43,614 bases of DNA from Paracoccaceae bacterium (lineage in GTDB: Bacteria; Pseudomonadota; Alphaproteobacteria; Rhodobacterales; Rhodobacteraceae): NCBI GenBank assembly GCA_002708925.1, contig PAPN01000016.1, forward strand, positions 1 to 43,614, written 5' to 3'. The notes beneath the pieces are model-generated. The model was not told the origin of the DNA. It saw only the letters and a program-made list of their open reading frames with translations, and made no database searches. Each line of letters opens with the position of its first letter. Position 1 is the first letter of the stretch. Shown here piece by piece: positions 32,161-41,895 of the stretch. The position numbers and the translations under genes were made by a program.

Positions 32161-33333
32161 TCAGCGTCCTTTCGGCCGGTCGATCCGCACGATGGAACCG
32201 TCCTGATCTGGCGCCAGTTCCTCGAAATCGAAATTGTCCAGACGGCGGGCGCGGCGTCCGGCCTTGTCGGCGCTGATCTTGATCTCCGAGATGTCCTTGG
32301 CCGCCTGCCCGAAATGACGATCCAGATTTTCCACGCGGGTGCCCAGCCGTTCGACATCGGCGAACAGCATGGCCAGTTCCTTGCGGATCGCGCCGGCCTG
32401 TTCGCGCATCCGGGCGTCCTTCAGAATGGCGCGCATCGTGTTCAGCGTCGCCATGCAGGTGGTGGGCGACACGATCCAGACCCGCCGGTCGAACCCTTCG
32501 CGCACCAATTCGGGAAAACGCGCGTGCAGCTCGGCATAGACGGCTTCGGAGGGCAGGAACATCAGCGCGCCATCGGCGGTTTCCCCCTCGATCTGGTATT
32601 TGTCCGAGATCGCCTTGATATGGGTCCGCACGGCCTGGCGCAGCATGGTGGCGGCACGGTTGAACTGATCCTGGGTTTCGGCCCGGATCAGCGCCTCATA
32701 GGGTTCCAGCGGGAATTTGCTGTCAATCACGATGGGCCCCGGCGGGTTGGGCAGATGGATCAGGCAATCGGCGCGTTTGCCGTTGGACAGGGTGGCCTGC
32801 CAGGTGAAACTGTCTGCGGGCAGGGCCTTGCTGACAATATCGCGCAGCTGAATCTCGCCGAACGCGCCGCGGGTCTGTTTGTTGGACAGAATGTCCTGCA
32901 AGCTCAGCACATCGCCGGACAGTTTGGTGATATTGTCCTGCGCCTTGTCGATGGCTTGCAGACGCTGCTGTAGCTCGCCCAGCGAATGGGCAGTGCGCCG
33001 GGCGGATCCTTGCAGGTTCTCATTCATGCTGTGATTGACCTGCGCCAGGCGTTTCTCCATCAGTTGCAGCATGTTTGCCTGGCTGGCCGCCTGCGCCTCG
33101 GACACATGAGTCAGCCCGCCCGCCAGTTGCTGCTGCCCGTCCGATAGCATCTGCACCCGCTGCCCCAGCTGCTGCATCTGCTGCGACAAAGGCGCGGCCA
33201 TGCGGGCCGATTGACCGGCGGCGCGCACAGCCATGATCAGCAGGATCAGCACCAGCAGGATCACGGCGCCAGCGGCCAGCAGAGCGATCATAAAAGGATC
33301 GCTCAGGTCATAAAACTGTCCGTTGATTGTCAT
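32161..33333 (-). CDS. rmuC: DNA recombination protein RmuC
   Basis: 390 residues from the ATG at 33333, which overlaps the mutL stop as ATGA. One N-terminal membrane helix (about 15-37, [22 protein letters not shown]), a coiled coil of about 130 residues rich in glutamine, then the RmuC nuclease-like core: [41 protein letters not shown] and [14 protein letters not shown], with the PD-(D/E)XK-type IDSKFP motif. In Escherichia coli rmuC limits recombination between inverted repeats. Translation is coupled to mutL, linking two genome-stability factors. Confidence 0.95.
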   Translation of the reverse strand: MTINGQFYDLSDPFMIALLAAGAVILLVLILLIMAVRAAGQSARMAAPLSQQMQQLGQRVQMLSDGQQQLAGGLTHVSEAQAASQANMLQLMEKRLAQVNHSMNENLQGSARRTAHSLGELQQRLQAIDKAQDNITKLSGDVLSLQDILSNKQTRGAFGEIQLRDIVSKALPADSFTWQATLSNGKRADCLIHLPNPPGPIVIDSKFPLEPYEALIRAETQDQFNRAATMLRQAVRTHIKAISDKYQIEGETADGALMFLPSEAVYAELHARFPELVREGFDRRVWIVSPTTCMATLNTMRAILKDARMREQAGAIRKELAMLFADVERLGTRVENLDRHFGQAAKDISEIKISADKAGRRARRLDNFDFEELAPDQDGSIVRIDRPKGR

Positions 33334-35183
33334 GTTGTCCGTCCGAATAGGCGTTCGATATCGGCCAGCCGCAGCTCTACATAGGTGGGGCGGCCGTGGT
33401 TGCATTGACCAGAATGAGGCGTGGCCTCCATTTCGCGCAGCAGGGCGTTCATTTCCTCGGCCCGCATCCGCCGCCCCGACCGGATCGAGCCATGGCAGGC
33501 CACGCGGGACAGGATTGCCTCGATCCGGGCCTGCACCGTCTGGCTGGAGCCCAGATCGGCCAGCTCATCCAGAATGTCCAGAACCATCACGCGGGCGTTT
33601 ACCTCGCCCAGGATCGCAGGCGTTTCGCGCACGGCCAGCGCACCACCCCCGAAGGGCTCCAGGTAAAGCCCCAGTTTTTGCAGTTCCTCAGCCAGCTCCA
33701 GAATACGGGCGCAATCGGCCTCGGACAGCTCGACGATTTCAGGGATCAGCAGCGCCTGCGAGGGCACGCCGTTTTCCGCCATCTGTGCCTTTAGCTTTTC
33801 ATAGACCAGCCGTTCATGCGCCGCGTGCTGATCAACGATCACCATGCCGGTTTCCGTCTGCGCGATGATATAGTTTTCATGCACCTGCGCGCGGGCGGCG
33901 CCCAGCGGCAGACGCTCCAGCGGAGTTTCCTGTGGGGTGTCCACCACCTCTTCGACGCGGGCGCTGTAAGTGTCGCCCAGATCGGCAAAGCCCGGCGCGG
34001 GGGCCTGCGCCTGATAGCTGGCGCGCATCGCCCCCATTGACGGGCGATCCATCTGATAAACGCGCGCCGGAGCGTCCACGGGTTCGGGCCGGAAAGCCCC
34101 CAGCGTCGCCCCCGCCACCGTGGTCGAGGCCCGGTGCCCCGCCTCGGCCAGCGCGTGACGCAGGGCGGACACGATCAGCCCACGTACTACACCCGGATCG
34201 CGAAACCGGACCTCGGATTTGGCAGGGTGCACGTTCACATCCACCTTATGCGGGTCGCATTCGATGAACAGCGCCGCAGCGGGGTGCCGATCCCGGCTGA
34301 GGAAATCGAAATAGGCCCCACGTAGCGCCCCGATCAGCAGTTTGTCACGCACCGGGCGGCCATTGACGAACAGGAACTGCGCGACGGCCGAGCCACGCGA
34401 ATATGTGGGCAGCGCGGCATATCCTGTCAGCAGGAAACCATCGCGCTCGGCGTCGATTTTCAGGGCGTTTTCGGCAAATTCCGTCCCCAGAATGCGCGCC
34501 AGACGGCCATGTAGCGCATCGAACAGACCGCCGCTTTCGGGATCAGCGCGGAAAGTCACGCGCCCCTCGCCCCCGCCCGAGACATCGCGCAGGGTGAAGC
34601 CTACGAAGGGCTCGGCCATGGCCAGGCGTTTGACGGTGTCGGTGATGGCCTGCATCTCGGCCCGGTCGGTGCGCAGGAATTTCAGACGAGCGGGCGTGGC
34701 ATAGAACAGATCGCGCAGTTCAACGACCGTGCCAGCCGTCAGCGCAGCGGGTTTGACAGCGGACATCACCCCACCCGCAACGGCGATCTGCGCCGCGTCC
34801 TGCCCGGCGGCGCGGCTGGTGATCGTCAGGCGGCCCACCGCCCCCAACGAGGGCAGAGCCTCGCCCCGGAACCCGAAACTATGGATGTTCAGCAGGTCCG
34901 TTCCATCGATTTTCGAGGTCGCATGGCGTGACAGCGCCAAGGGCAGCTGACCGGGCGCGATCCCGCAGCCGTCATCGGTGATCTTGATCAGGGTCTTGCC
35001 GCCGTCGGCGATGGCAATGTCGATCCGGCGCGCGCCCGCATCCAGCGCGTTTTCCACCAGTTCCTTAACGGCCGAGGCCGGACGCTCAACGACTTCACCC
35101 GCCGCAATTCGGTTAATTGCGGCGTCGTCCAGCTGTCGGATGACGGGCTGATCTGTGGATATCTTGGGGTTGGCCTGGGACAT
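33330..35183 (-). CDS. mutL: DNA mismatch repair protein MutL
   Basis: 617 residues from ATG 35183; another ATG at 35243 (20 residues longer) is possible, as neither has a strong Shine-Dalgarno. GHKL ATPase motifs: [29 protein letters not shown] with the conserved E and [19 protein letters not shown] and a C-terminal dimerisation domain. The endonuclease motif DQHAAHER is visible ([16 protein letters not shown]), and [11 protein letters not shown] near the end belongs to the metal-binding region, so the nicking activity of MutH-less bacteria is probably present. It lies downstream of puuD by about 70 bases. Confidence 0.97.
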   Translation of the reverse strand: MSQANPKISTDQPVIRQLDDAAINRIAAGEVVERPASAVKELVENALDAGARRIDIAIADGGKTLIKITDDGCGIAPGQLPLALSRHATSKIDGTDLLNIHSFGFRGEALPSLGAVGRLTITSRAAGQDAAQIAVAGGVMSAVKPAALTAGTVVELRDLFYATPARLKFLRTDRAEMQAITDTVKRLAMAEPFVGFTLRDVSGGGEGRVTFRADPESGGLFDALHGRLARILGTEFAENALKIDAERDGFLLTGYAALPTYSRGSAVAQFLFVNGRPVRDKLLIGALRGAYFDFLSRDRHPAAALFIECDPHKVDVNVHPAKSEVRFRDPGVVRGLIVSALRHALAEAGHRASTTVAGATLGAFRPEPVDAPARVYQMDRPSMGAMRASYQAQAPAPGFADLGDTYSARVEEVVDTPQETPLERLPLGAARAQVHENYIIAQTETGMVIVDQHAAHERLVYEKLKAQMAENGVPSQALLIPEIVELSEADCARILELAEELQKLGLYLEPFGGGALAVRETPAILGEVNARVMVLDILDELADLGSSQTVQARIEAILSRVACHGSIRSGRRMRAEEMNALLREMEATPHSGQCNHGRPTYVELRLADIERLFGRTT

Positions 35184-35255
35184 ACCGCAATTTGTAGCAC
35201 GCCCCGCGGCGATTCTGCCAACGCGTTTTCTGGGCCGGTTCATCGCCCCTCTGGT

Positions 35256-36476
35256 CTAGCCTTTCAGCGCCGCGCGATACCAGGCCACCAGCTGCGCGCG
35301 CTCTTCGGGCTCCATCCACGATAGGTTCGCCGGGGGCATCGCGTGGGTCACTCCGGCCTGCATATAGATCGCGCGCGCATGGCGGGCCATCTGCGCCTCG
35401 GTCTCAAGCACGACACCCTTGGGCGCGTGGCGCAGCCCGTCCCAGGCGGGCTCTTGTGCGTGGCACATCGAGCAACGGCCCATCACGATGTCATAGGCAT
35501 CCTCGAACCCGTCGGCCTGAACGAACCGGGTCTCAATGGCTGACAGTTCCTCGGGGGGCTCGCGCCACATCGGGGCCAGCGACAGCGCCATCACCGCCAC
35601 GAACAGACCCGCCGTCAGCCCCCATGTCCACCAGGGCATCCCCTGCCGCGCGTGCATGGTGTTAAAGAAATGCCGGATCGTAACCCCCATCAGAAACACC
35701 AAAGCCGCGATGATCCAGTTATACTCTATGGCAAAAGCCAGCGGATAATGGTTCGACAGCATCATGAAGATCACCGGCAGCGTCAGATAATTGTTATGAG
35801 TGCTGCGCTGTTTTGCGATTTTCCCGTATTTCGGATCGGGTTTACGCCCGCCCATCAGGTCAGCCACCACGATTTTCTGATTGGGGATGATGATAAAGAA
35901 CACGTTGGCAGACATGATCGTCGCCGTGAACGCCCCCAGGTGCAGCAGCGCCGCCCGGCCAGAAAAAACGCTGGTATAGAAATAGGACATCGCCACCAGC
36001 ACGACAAACAACGCTACCATCAGCAGAGTCTGGTTGGCGTTCACGAAAACCTTGCACAGGGTGTTGTAGACCCCCCAACCAAAGGCCAGCGAGACCACGG
36101 AAATGGCAATCGCCTGCCAGGCCTCAAGCTCCAGAACGGTCGGGTCCACCAGATAGAATTCGGCCCCCATGTAGTAAACCACCGCCAGCAGCGCGAATCC
36201 CGTCAGCCAGGTGGCGTAGCTTTCCCATTTGAACCACACCAGCCCGTCGGGCATGTTTTCCGGCGCGACCAGGGATTTCTGGATGTGATAGAAACCGCCC
36301 CCGTGGACCTGCCATTCCTCTCCGTCTGCGCCGCTGGTCAGATTGCGATCGCGGTGCAGGCCCAGATCCAGCGCGATGAAATAAAACGAAGACCCGATCC
36401 AGGCGATCGCGGTCACCACATGCAGCCAGCGCAGGGCAAACTCCAGCCATTCGGTGATGACGATCCAATCCAGCAT
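35256..36476 (-). CDS. puuD: PuuD-type urate hydroxylase with C-terminal cytochrome c domain
   Basis: 406 residues from an ATG with AGGAGAGG upstream. The N-terminal 300 residues are a membrane domain of about eight helices with several conserved histidines (ALRWLHVVTAIAWIG, SNHYPLAFAIEYNW, TIRHFFNTMHARQG). The C-terminal part is a c-type cytochrome: heme motif CSMCH and a later methionine in THAMPP. Membrane-bound PuuD oxidises urate to 5-hydroxyisourate and passes electrons to the respiratory chain instead of making hydrogen peroxide. The other purine-degradation genes are not in the window. A LysR regulator is divergent, 94 bases away. Confidence 0.93.
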   Translation of the reverse strand: MLDWIVITEWLEFALRWLHVVTAIAWIGSSFYFIALDLGLHRDRNLTSGADGEEWQVHGGGFYHIQKSLVAPENMPDGLVWFKWESYATWLTGFALLAVVYYMGAEFYLVDPTVLELEAWQAIAISVVSLAFGWGVYNTLCKVFVNANQTLLMVALFVVLVAMSYFYTSVFSGRAALLHLGAFTATIMSANVFFIIIPNQKIVVADLMGGRKPDPKYGKIAKQRSTHNNYLTLPVIFMMLSNHYPLAFAIEYNWIIAALVFLMGVTIRHFFNTMHARQGMPWWTWGLTAGLFVAVMALSLAPMWREPPEELSAIETRFVQADGFEDAYDIVMGRCSMCHAQEPAWDGLRHAPKGVVLETEAQMARHARAIYMQAGVTHAMPPANLSWMEPEERAQLVAWYRAALKG

Positions 36477-36526
36477 GGGCCTCTCCTGTCTGTTTTGCGC
36501 AGGCTATCGCAGCGCGGACTTGTTTG

Positions 36527-36539
36527 TTAATCCTGCTAA
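36527..36539. promoter_or_regulatory. Candidate LysR-regulator site (T-N11-A)
   Basis: TTAATCCTGCTAA in the 94-base puuD-lysR gap has the LysR-family T-N11-A form with TTA/TAA inverted ends. It could serve autorepression and puuD control. One short match in an A/T-rich spot is weak evidence. Confidence 0.3.
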
Positions 36540-36570
36540 TCACAGCAACAGTTTCAAGAGATGGCTGATA

Positions 36571-37509
36571 ATGTCCTACGTGAACAACATCCGCATGTTC
36601 GTCCGCGTCTATGAATTGGGCGGCATGAGCGCGGCGGCGCGGGATCAGCGATGCTCGCCCGCGGTGGCGTCTTCGCGGATTGCCGAGCTGGAAAAGCACC
36701 TGGGTGTGCGGCTGTTCAATCGCACCACCCGCGCGCTCAGCGCCACCGAACACGGCGAGCTGTTCTATGACGGGGCCCTGCGCATTCTGGATGCAATCGA
36801 CACCGCCGAGGCCGCCGTGATGGAGGCCACCCAATCGCCGCGCGGAACGCTGTTCGTGGCCGCGCCTCTGGGTGTCGGGCGCAGGTTCATCGCCCCAGCC
36901 GTGCCCGCCTTTAAACGCGCCTATCCGCAGATCGACATCCGGTTGCGCCTGTCGGATCGGGTGGTGGATGTCACCGGCGAGGGGCTGGATCTGGCCTTTC
37001 ATCTGGGGCCTTTGTCGGACAGCGATCTGAAAATACGGGTGATCGCGGATTGCCCACGGATTTTATGCGCGGCTCCGTCCTATGTGGCGCGGCGCGGGAT
37101 GCCGGCGGACGGGCAGGCTCTGGTGGATCAGGCGCATGACTGTCTGAACCTGCGCTTTCCCGGCGCTAAAGAGTTTCAATGGACGCTGCAAACCCAGGCC
37201 GGCCCGCGACGCTTTGAAATCCGGGGGCCATTTGAAACCGACGATGGCGATGTCCTGACCGGGTGGGCGCTGGATGGGGCCGGGATCGTCCTGAAACCGA
37301 TATTCGAGGTGGCCGAGCATCTGCGCTCTGGGGCGCTGGTGCCCGTTGCCCCCCAAACGCCGCCCCTGCCCACGCAACTGGCCTCGCTTACGCCCAGCAG
37401 GAAATTGCGCGATCCCAAGGTGCAGCTGTTCTCGGATTTCATCACGGCCCATTGCAAAGAGGCGCTGGCGGCCGTTCCGCAGGATTTCCCGGCCAGCCGA
37501 TCCGAATGA
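36571..37509 (+). CDS. LysR-family transcriptional regulator
   Basis: 312 residues from the ATG at 36571 with AAGAG upstream. N-terminal winged helix-turn-helix (MFVRVYELGGMSAAARDQRCSPAVASSRIAELEKHLGVRLFNRTTR, about 9-55) then a linker helix and a periplasmic-binding-like effector domain with LFVAAPLGVGRRFIAPAVPAF. It closely resembles DsdC/PecT-type regulators that end with a hydrophobic helix and bind small metabolites. Divergent orientation suggests it controls puuD and itself. The effector is unknown; urate or another purine metabolite is a reasonable guess, not shown. Confidence 0.9.
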   Translation: MSYVNNIRMFVRVYELGGMSAAARDQRCSPAVASSRIAELEKHLGVRLFNRTTRALSATEHGELFYDGALRILDAIDTAEAAVMEATQSPRGTLFVAAPLGVGRRFIAPAVPAFKRAYPQIDIRLRLSDRVVDVTGEGLDLAFHLGPLSDSDLKIRVIADCPRILCAAPSYVARRGMPADGQALVDQAHDCLNLRFPGAKEFQWTLQTQAGPRRFEIRGPFETDDGDVLTGWALDGAGIVLKPIFEVAEHLRSGALVPVAPQTPPLPTQLASLTPSRKLRDPKVQLFSDFITAHCKEALAAVPQDFPASRSE

Positions 37510-37536
37510 AAAAACCCAGGCGCAGCGCGCCTGGGT
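37505..37536 (-). terminator. Intrinsic terminator of glnK-amtB
   Basis: ACCCAGGCGC (37514-37523) pairs with GCGCCTGGGT (37527-37536) around a three-base loop. On the minus strand the stem is followed by TTTTTTT, ending the amtB message 31 bases past its stop. The T-run overlaps the last codon of the convergent LysR gene. Confidence 0.9.
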
Positions 37537-37567
37537 CAGTGTCGAAAAGCTGATCAGGAAGGAGAAA

Positions 37568-38902
37568 TCAGCCTTTGGAGAATTCGGGGTACGCTTCCAT
37601 ACCCAGTTCAGCCATATCCAGGCCGTTGATCTCGGTTTCTTCGTCAACACGCAGGCCCATGACAATCTTCAGGATGAACCAGACGACTGCCGACATGACC
37701 ACGGTGGCCAGGCCAATGACGATGATACCGTACAGCTGAGCACCGATGGTTGCGTCACCGTTGGTGAAGACAACAGCGATGGTGCCCCAGATACCGGCGA
37801 TCAGGTGGACCGGGATGGCACCAACCACGTCGTCGATTTTCAGCTTGTCCAGCATCGGAACCGCGAAGACCACGATCACACCGCCGACCATACCGATCAG
37901 GGTAGCTGCGCCCAGGGTGGGGGTCAGCGGCTCGGCGGTGATCGACACCAGACCGGCCAGCGCGCCGTTCAGCACCATGGTCAGGTCAGGCTTTTTGTAC
38001 AGGATCTGCGTCAGGATCAGGGCCGCGATAGCGCCGCCTGCTGCTGCGGTGTTGGTGTTCGAGAAGATACGCGACACATCGGCAACGTCACCAACCGAGC
38101 CCATGGCCAGCTGCGAACCGCCGTTGAAGCCGAACCAACCCAGCCACAGGATGAACGTCCCCAGGGTTGCCAGCGTCAGGTTCGAGCCGGGCATCGGGAT
38201 GGTTTTGCCATCTTTGTACTTGCCGATACGCGGGCCCAGGATGATCGCGCCAGTCAGAGCAGCCCAGCCGCCGACCGAGTGCACGATGGTCGAACCAGCG
38301 AAGTCCGAGAAGCCAGCCTCGCCCACGAAACCGCCGCCCCAGGTCCACGATGCGGTGAACGGGTAGATGATGGCCGTCAGGATGATGGTGAAGATCAGGA
38401 AGGGCCACAGCTTGATACGCTCGGCCAGGGTGCCCGACACGATCGAGGCAGTGGCAGCACAGAACATCAGCTGGAAGAAGAAGTCCGAGCCGGTCGAGGC
38501 ATAGGAGTAATCGTCAGCTGCGTCAGCGGTCACGCCCACGGCTTCCAGAACACCGGGGCCCCAGACGCCGGACAGGATACCTTCGACCGACCAGGTGCCC
38601 AGCGGGTACATCAGGTTATAACCGATCAGGTAGTAGAAGATGGCGGCCAGACCGAACAGCGCCATGTTCTTGGTCAGCTGCATGGCCACGTTTTTCGAAC
38701 GCACCAGGCCTGCTTCCAGCATGGCAAAGCCAGCAGCCATGAAGAACACCAGGAAGCCGCCCACAAGGAACAGCAGCGAGTTCAGGATGAAGACGGTATC
38801 GGTCGAGGGGTTCACGCCCGCAACCGGCCCTTCTTCTGCAAGACCCAGGCTGGGCAGCGCGGTCAGCGCGGCGGCCAGGGCCAGTTTTTTCGTCAGGTTC
38901 AT
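37568..38902 (-). CDS. amtB: Ammonium transporter AmtB
   Basis: 444 residues from the ATG at 38902, chosen because AAGGA lies seven bases upstream; the ATG six bases earlier is adjacent to the ribosome-binding site. Residues 1-24 are a cleavable signal peptide, typical of bacterial Amt proteins. Eleven helices follow with the twin-histidine pore and Amt motifs visible: AGFAMLEAGLVRSKNV, DFAGSTIVHSVGGWAAL and AIPVHLIAGIWGTIAV, with the twin-histidine pair in STIVHS and PVHLIA. It imports ammonium. Encoded 31 bases downstream of glnK on the same strand, the canonical glnK-amtB pair. Confidence 0.97.
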   Translation of the reverse strand: MNLTKKLALAAALTALPSLGLAEEGPVAGVNPSTDTVFILNSLLFLVGGFLVFFMAAGFAMLEAGLVRSKNVAMQLTKNMALFGLAAIFYYLIGYNLMYPLGTWSVEGILSGVWGPGVLEAVGVTADAADDYSYASTGSDFFFQLMFCAATASIVSGTLAERIKLWPFLIFTIILTAIIYPFTASWTWGGGFVGEAGFSDFAGSTIVHSVGGWAALTGAIILGPRIGKYKDGKTIPMPGSNLTLATLGTFILWLGWFGFNGGSQLAMGSVGDVADVSRIFSNTNTAAAGGAIAALILTQILYKKPDLTMVLNGALAGLVSITAEPLTPTLGAATLIGMVGGVIVVFAVPMLDKLKIDDVVGAIPVHLIAGIWGTIAVVFTNGDATIGAQLYGIIVIGLATVVMSAVVWFILKIVMGLRVDEETEINGLDMAELGMEAYPEFSKG

Positions 38903-38933
38903 AGTCATTTCCTTAGTTTCCCCCGTCCGCGTC

Positions 38934-39272
38934 TTACAGCGCGTCATCGTTCGATTCGCCGGTACGCACGCGAACTGCCTGTGCGACATCCAGCACGAAA
39001 ATCTTGCCGTCACCGATTTTGCCGGTACGTGCAGTGTTGGTGATGGTTTCGACGACCTGATCGGCCATCGAGGCATTCACCACGATTTCCAGTTTGATTT
39101 TCGGCACGAAATTCACGGCGTATTCGGCACCGCGATAGATTTCCGTGTGGCCCGACTGCGAACCGAAACCTTTAATCTCGGTCACCATCATGCCGCGCAC
39201 GCCGATTTCGGTCAGCGCTTCGCGAACCTCCTCCAGCTTGAACGGTTTGATCGTAGCAATGATGAGTTTCAC
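38934..39272 (-). CDS. glnK: PII signal protein GlnK
   Basis: 112 residues from GTG 39272 with GGGG upstream; a longer frame to 39332 lacks PII homology. All PII hallmarks: MKLIIATIKPFKLEEVREAL at the start, the T-loop GHTEIYRGAEYAVNFVPK with uridylylation site Y51, and the B/C-loop TGKIGDGKIFV binding ATP and 2-oxoglutarate. GlnK docks on AmtB to block ammonium uptake when nitrogen is plentiful. No sigma-54 promoter (GG-N10-GC) was found in the 258 bases upstream, so control may be sigma-70 with NtrC, as known in some Rhodobacter relatives. Confidence 0.96.
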   Translation of the reverse strand: MKLIIATIKPFKLEEVREALTEIGVRGMMVTEIKGFGSQSGHTEIYRGAEYAVNFVPKIKLEIVVNASMADQVVETITNTARTGKIGDGKIFVLDVAQAVRVRTGESNDDAL

Positions 39273-39530
39273 CTTGATCCCCTTGTCGTTATGCTGCGGG
39301 CACCCCCGCTGATTGCACTCGCAGAGAAACACGAGGTTCAGCAGTCGGGGGAAGGGAACAGCCCAAAAATGCGACTAAAACCGAAGGTGTTTGCTTATTT
39401 TTTAATCATTACAGCATATCTGCACAAATATAAGGCTTAATGAAAACCGCATTTGGGATGCAGCTAAACCTCAACATTCCCGGAATCACCGGGTATGATG
39501 TGAAAAAATTGGGCTCGGGCAGGGCAAGAG

Positions 39531-41681
39531 ATGAGTGATTCAGGGCGTAAGAAGCCGCCGTTGGTGGCGGAAAAACGGTATAAAAACCCTAAAAAAACGG
39601 TAAAGACGGCGAAAAAACCGGCTGCCACGCGCAAACCGCGCAAAAAGGCGCCCGCCAAAAAGACGCGCAGAAACCCCATCATAGCAGCGATTCTGGGGCT
39701 GTTTCGCTGGGTGCTGCGCCTGATCTGGGGCTTTTCCTGGCGGATCGGGCTGATTGTCTGCCTGCTGATCGCAATGGCCGTCGGGTATTTCTACACCACT
39801 TTGCCGCCTGTAAACGAATTGCTGGACGGGCGCGCCAAGGGCTCGGTCACGATGATGGACCGGGACGAGAAGATCTTTGCCTGGCGCGGCGACACCTTTG
39901 GCGGGGCGGTGACGGCCGAATCCGTCAGCCCGCATCTGAAGAACGCCGTCATCGCGACCGAGGACAAACGATTCTATCTGCATTTCGGACTCAGCCCCCG
40001 CGGCATTGCCAGCGCCATCCGCATCAACCTGCGCGAAGGGCGCGGGCCGCTTTCGGGGCATGGCGGATCCACCATCACGCAGCAGACCGCGAAACTGCTA
40101 TGCCTGGGCGTTGTCTACGATGACACCCAATGGGACAGCGAGGCCGCCTACGAGGCCGACTGCCGCCGGGGCTCTTTGTGGCGCAAGGCGAAAGAGGCGA
40201 TTTACTCCATGGCGATGGAGGCCAAATACACCAAGGATGAGATCCTCAGCATCTATCTGAACCGCGCCTATATGGGCGGCGGCGCATACGGGGCCGAGGC
40301 CGCCGCGCAGCGTTTCTTTGCCAAACCCGCCGCCGCACTGAACCCGGCCGAGGCCGCGATGATTGCCGGGCTGCTGACCGCGCCCACGTCCCTGTCCCCC
40401 ACCAACAATCTGAAACGGTCACAGAACCGGGCCGGGGTGGTGATCGGGCTGATGCAGGAACAGGGCTATCTGTCGGATCGCGCCGCCCAGGCCGCGCTGG
40501 ACACCCCTGCCCAGCTGTCCGAGGCCGCCGAGGCCCGCGCCGGCGGCTATTTCGCCGATTGGGTGATGTCCTCGGGGCCCGAGTTTTTCACCCGCAGCTC
40601 GGCCTCGGATGTGGTGATCAAGACCACGCTGGACCAGCGCCTGCAAACCGCCGCCGAGGACGCGCTGGCCTATATTTTCGAAAACAAGGTCAAGGAAGGT
40701 TCCAAGGCGCAGGCCGCCATTGTTGTCATGAGCGCGGACGGGGCCGTGCGCGCCATGGTGGGCGGCCGCAAGACCAAGGTCGCCGGGGCGTTCAACCGCG
40801 CCACCCAGGCGCTGCGGCAGACGGGATCCTCGTTCAAACCCTTTGTCTATGCCACTGCGCTGGAGCTGGGCTGGTCGGCCAATGACACGATTGTGGACGA
40901 ACAGATCACCATCAACATTCCCGGCTCGGGCGCCTGGACACCACAGAACTATGACCGCAAATTCCACGGGCGCGTCACCCTGACCGAGGCTTTGCGGACC
41001 TCTCTGAACATCCCGGCGGTGAAACTGGCGCAGGATGTGGGGCTGGAAAATGTACGCAAGATTGCCGCCGATTTCGGGCTGGAATCGGATCTGGCGCAGG
41101 GACCGGCGCTGGCGCTGGGGGCCTCGGAATCCACGCTGATTGAAATGACGGGCGCTTATGCCGGGATTCTGAATGGCGGCAGTTCAGTTAAGCCCTACGG
41201 GCTGATCGAATTGCGGATGCAGGGCGATGATGAGCCCGTGATGACCGCCACCGGCGGGATCGGCGAGCGGGTGATCCGCGAAGAGGCCGCGCAAGAGCTG
41301 ATCTGGATGATGCACAAGGTTGCAACCGAGGGCACCGGGCGGCGGGCGCTGCTGGGGGATCGTCCGATCGCGGGCAAGACCGGCACCACTCAGGCCGCGC
41401 GCGATGCCTGGTTCATTGGGTTCAGCGCCGACTATGTGGCCGGGGTGTGGATGGGCTATGATGACAATACGCCTTTGACCGGGGTGACGGGCTCGGGGCT
41501 ACCCGCCGAGATCTGGCACGAAACGATGACGCGTGTGCACGAAGGCGTGCCCGTCTCGCCGCTGCCGATGCTGGAGGGGGGCTCGCGGCCCAAAAGGACG
41601 CCCAGCGATGACCGGGACCGGACCAAGAAGGGGATCGAAAGACTGCTGGACGATCTGCTGGGCGGGGGTGGCAACCGCTGA
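39531..41681 (+). CDS. Class A penicillin-binding protein (PBP1a type)
   Basis: 716 residues. A very basic cytoplasmic tail of about 45 residues (KKTVKTAKKPAATRKPRKKAPAKK-like repeats, K/A/P rich), one membrane helix (about 65-90), the transglycosylase domain with catalytic E144 (ATEDKRFYLH) and HGGSTITQQTAKLL, then the transpeptidase with SxxK at S433 (TGSSFKPF), SLN in RTSLNIP, and KTGTT. It polymerises and cross-links peptidoglycan in the periplasm. The class is certain from motifs; the symbol mrcA or pbpC is not assigned. The short tail after the KTGTT domain is consistent with the Rhodobacteraceae members. Confidence 0.94.
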   Translation: MSDSGRKKPPLVAEKRYKNPKKTVKTAKKPAATRKPRKKAPAKKTRRNPIIAAILGLFRWVLRLIWGFSWRIGLIVCLLIAMAVGYFYTTLPPVNELLDGRAKGSVTMMDRDEKIFAWRGDTFGGAVTAESVSPHLKNAVIATEDKRFYLHFGLSPRGIASAIRINLREGRGPLSGHGGSTITQQTAKLLCLGVVYDDTQWDSEAAYEADCRRGSLWRKAKEAIYSMAMEAKYTKDEILSIYLNRAYMGGGAYGAEAAAQRFFAKPAAALNPAEAAMIAGLLTAPTSLSPTNNLKRSQNRAGVVIGLMQEQGYLSDRAAQAALDTPAQLSEAAEARAGGYFADWVMSSGPEFFTRSSASDVVIKTTLDQRLQTAAEDALAYIFENKVKEGSKAQAAIVVMSADGAVRAMVGGRKTKVAGAFNRATQALRQTGSSFKPFVYATALELGWSANDTIVDEQITINIPGSGAWTPQNYDRKFHGRVTLTEALRTSLNIPAVKLAQDVGLENVRKIAADFGLESDLAQGPALALGASESTLIEMTGAYAGILNGGSSVKPYGLIELRMQGDDEPVMTATGGIGERVIREEAAQELIWMMHKVATEGTGRRALLGDRPIAGKTGTTQAARDAWFIGFSADYVAGVWMGYDDNTPLTGVTGSGLPAEIWHETMTRVHEGVPVSPLPMLEGGSRPKRTPSDDRDRTKKGIERLLDDLLGGGGNR

Positions 41682-41722
41682 TCCGGGGGGGCGTTTCCGG
41701 GCCTTGATCCAAAGGAGCGCTA

Positions 41723-41884
41723 ACGCGCGCTTGTCTGCTCGTCGTCGGCTTTGCCGCCGTCTCGGGCTGCCGGACGGTGACGCATCTTAGCCCCCGCAGT
41801 GTGAAGACGAGAAAGCCGCCCCAGCGCCCGGCAATCACCAGGGTGATTTATAGAGGCTTGCGCAGGGACGGCGGTCTGGTTTGA
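41723..41884 (+). CDS. Possible small lipoprotein with ACG start
   Basis: After AAAGGAG (41711-41717) comes a 53-codon open frame whose first codon, with ideal spacing, is ACG. If initiated with Met it reads MRACLLVVGFAAVSGC, a textbook lipoprotein signal with lipobox AVSGC and C16 as the lipidated residue. The mature part is basic and proline/arginine rich, about 37 residues. No ATG, GTG or TTG occurs in frame between the preceding stop and the signal; CTG at codon 5 is the only other near-cognate. Either a true ACG start, a mutated start, or a chance frame. It lies 41 bases downstream of the PBP gene. Confidence 0.35.
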   Translation, partial: TRACLLVVGFAAVSGCRTVTHLSPRSVKTRKPPQRPAITRVIYRGLRRDGGLV

Positions 41885-41895
41885 AGCGGGCCGGA

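Noticed and set aside
37346..39043. 565-codon plus-strand frame opposite glnK-amtB
   Set aside because: Antisense shadow of AmtB with low-complexity Q/D/G composition; crosses the amtB terminator.
39273..39530. Sigma-54/NtrC promoter upstream of glnK
   Set aside because: I looked for GG-N10-GC and saw no convincing match; control may still involve NtrC with sigma-70.
41533..41838. Frames 41533-41790 (+) and 41422-41838 (-) around the PBP gene end
   Set aside because: Arginine/serine-rich shadows of the PBP gene; only the ACG-start frame at 41723 has a plausible signal and ribosome-binding site.
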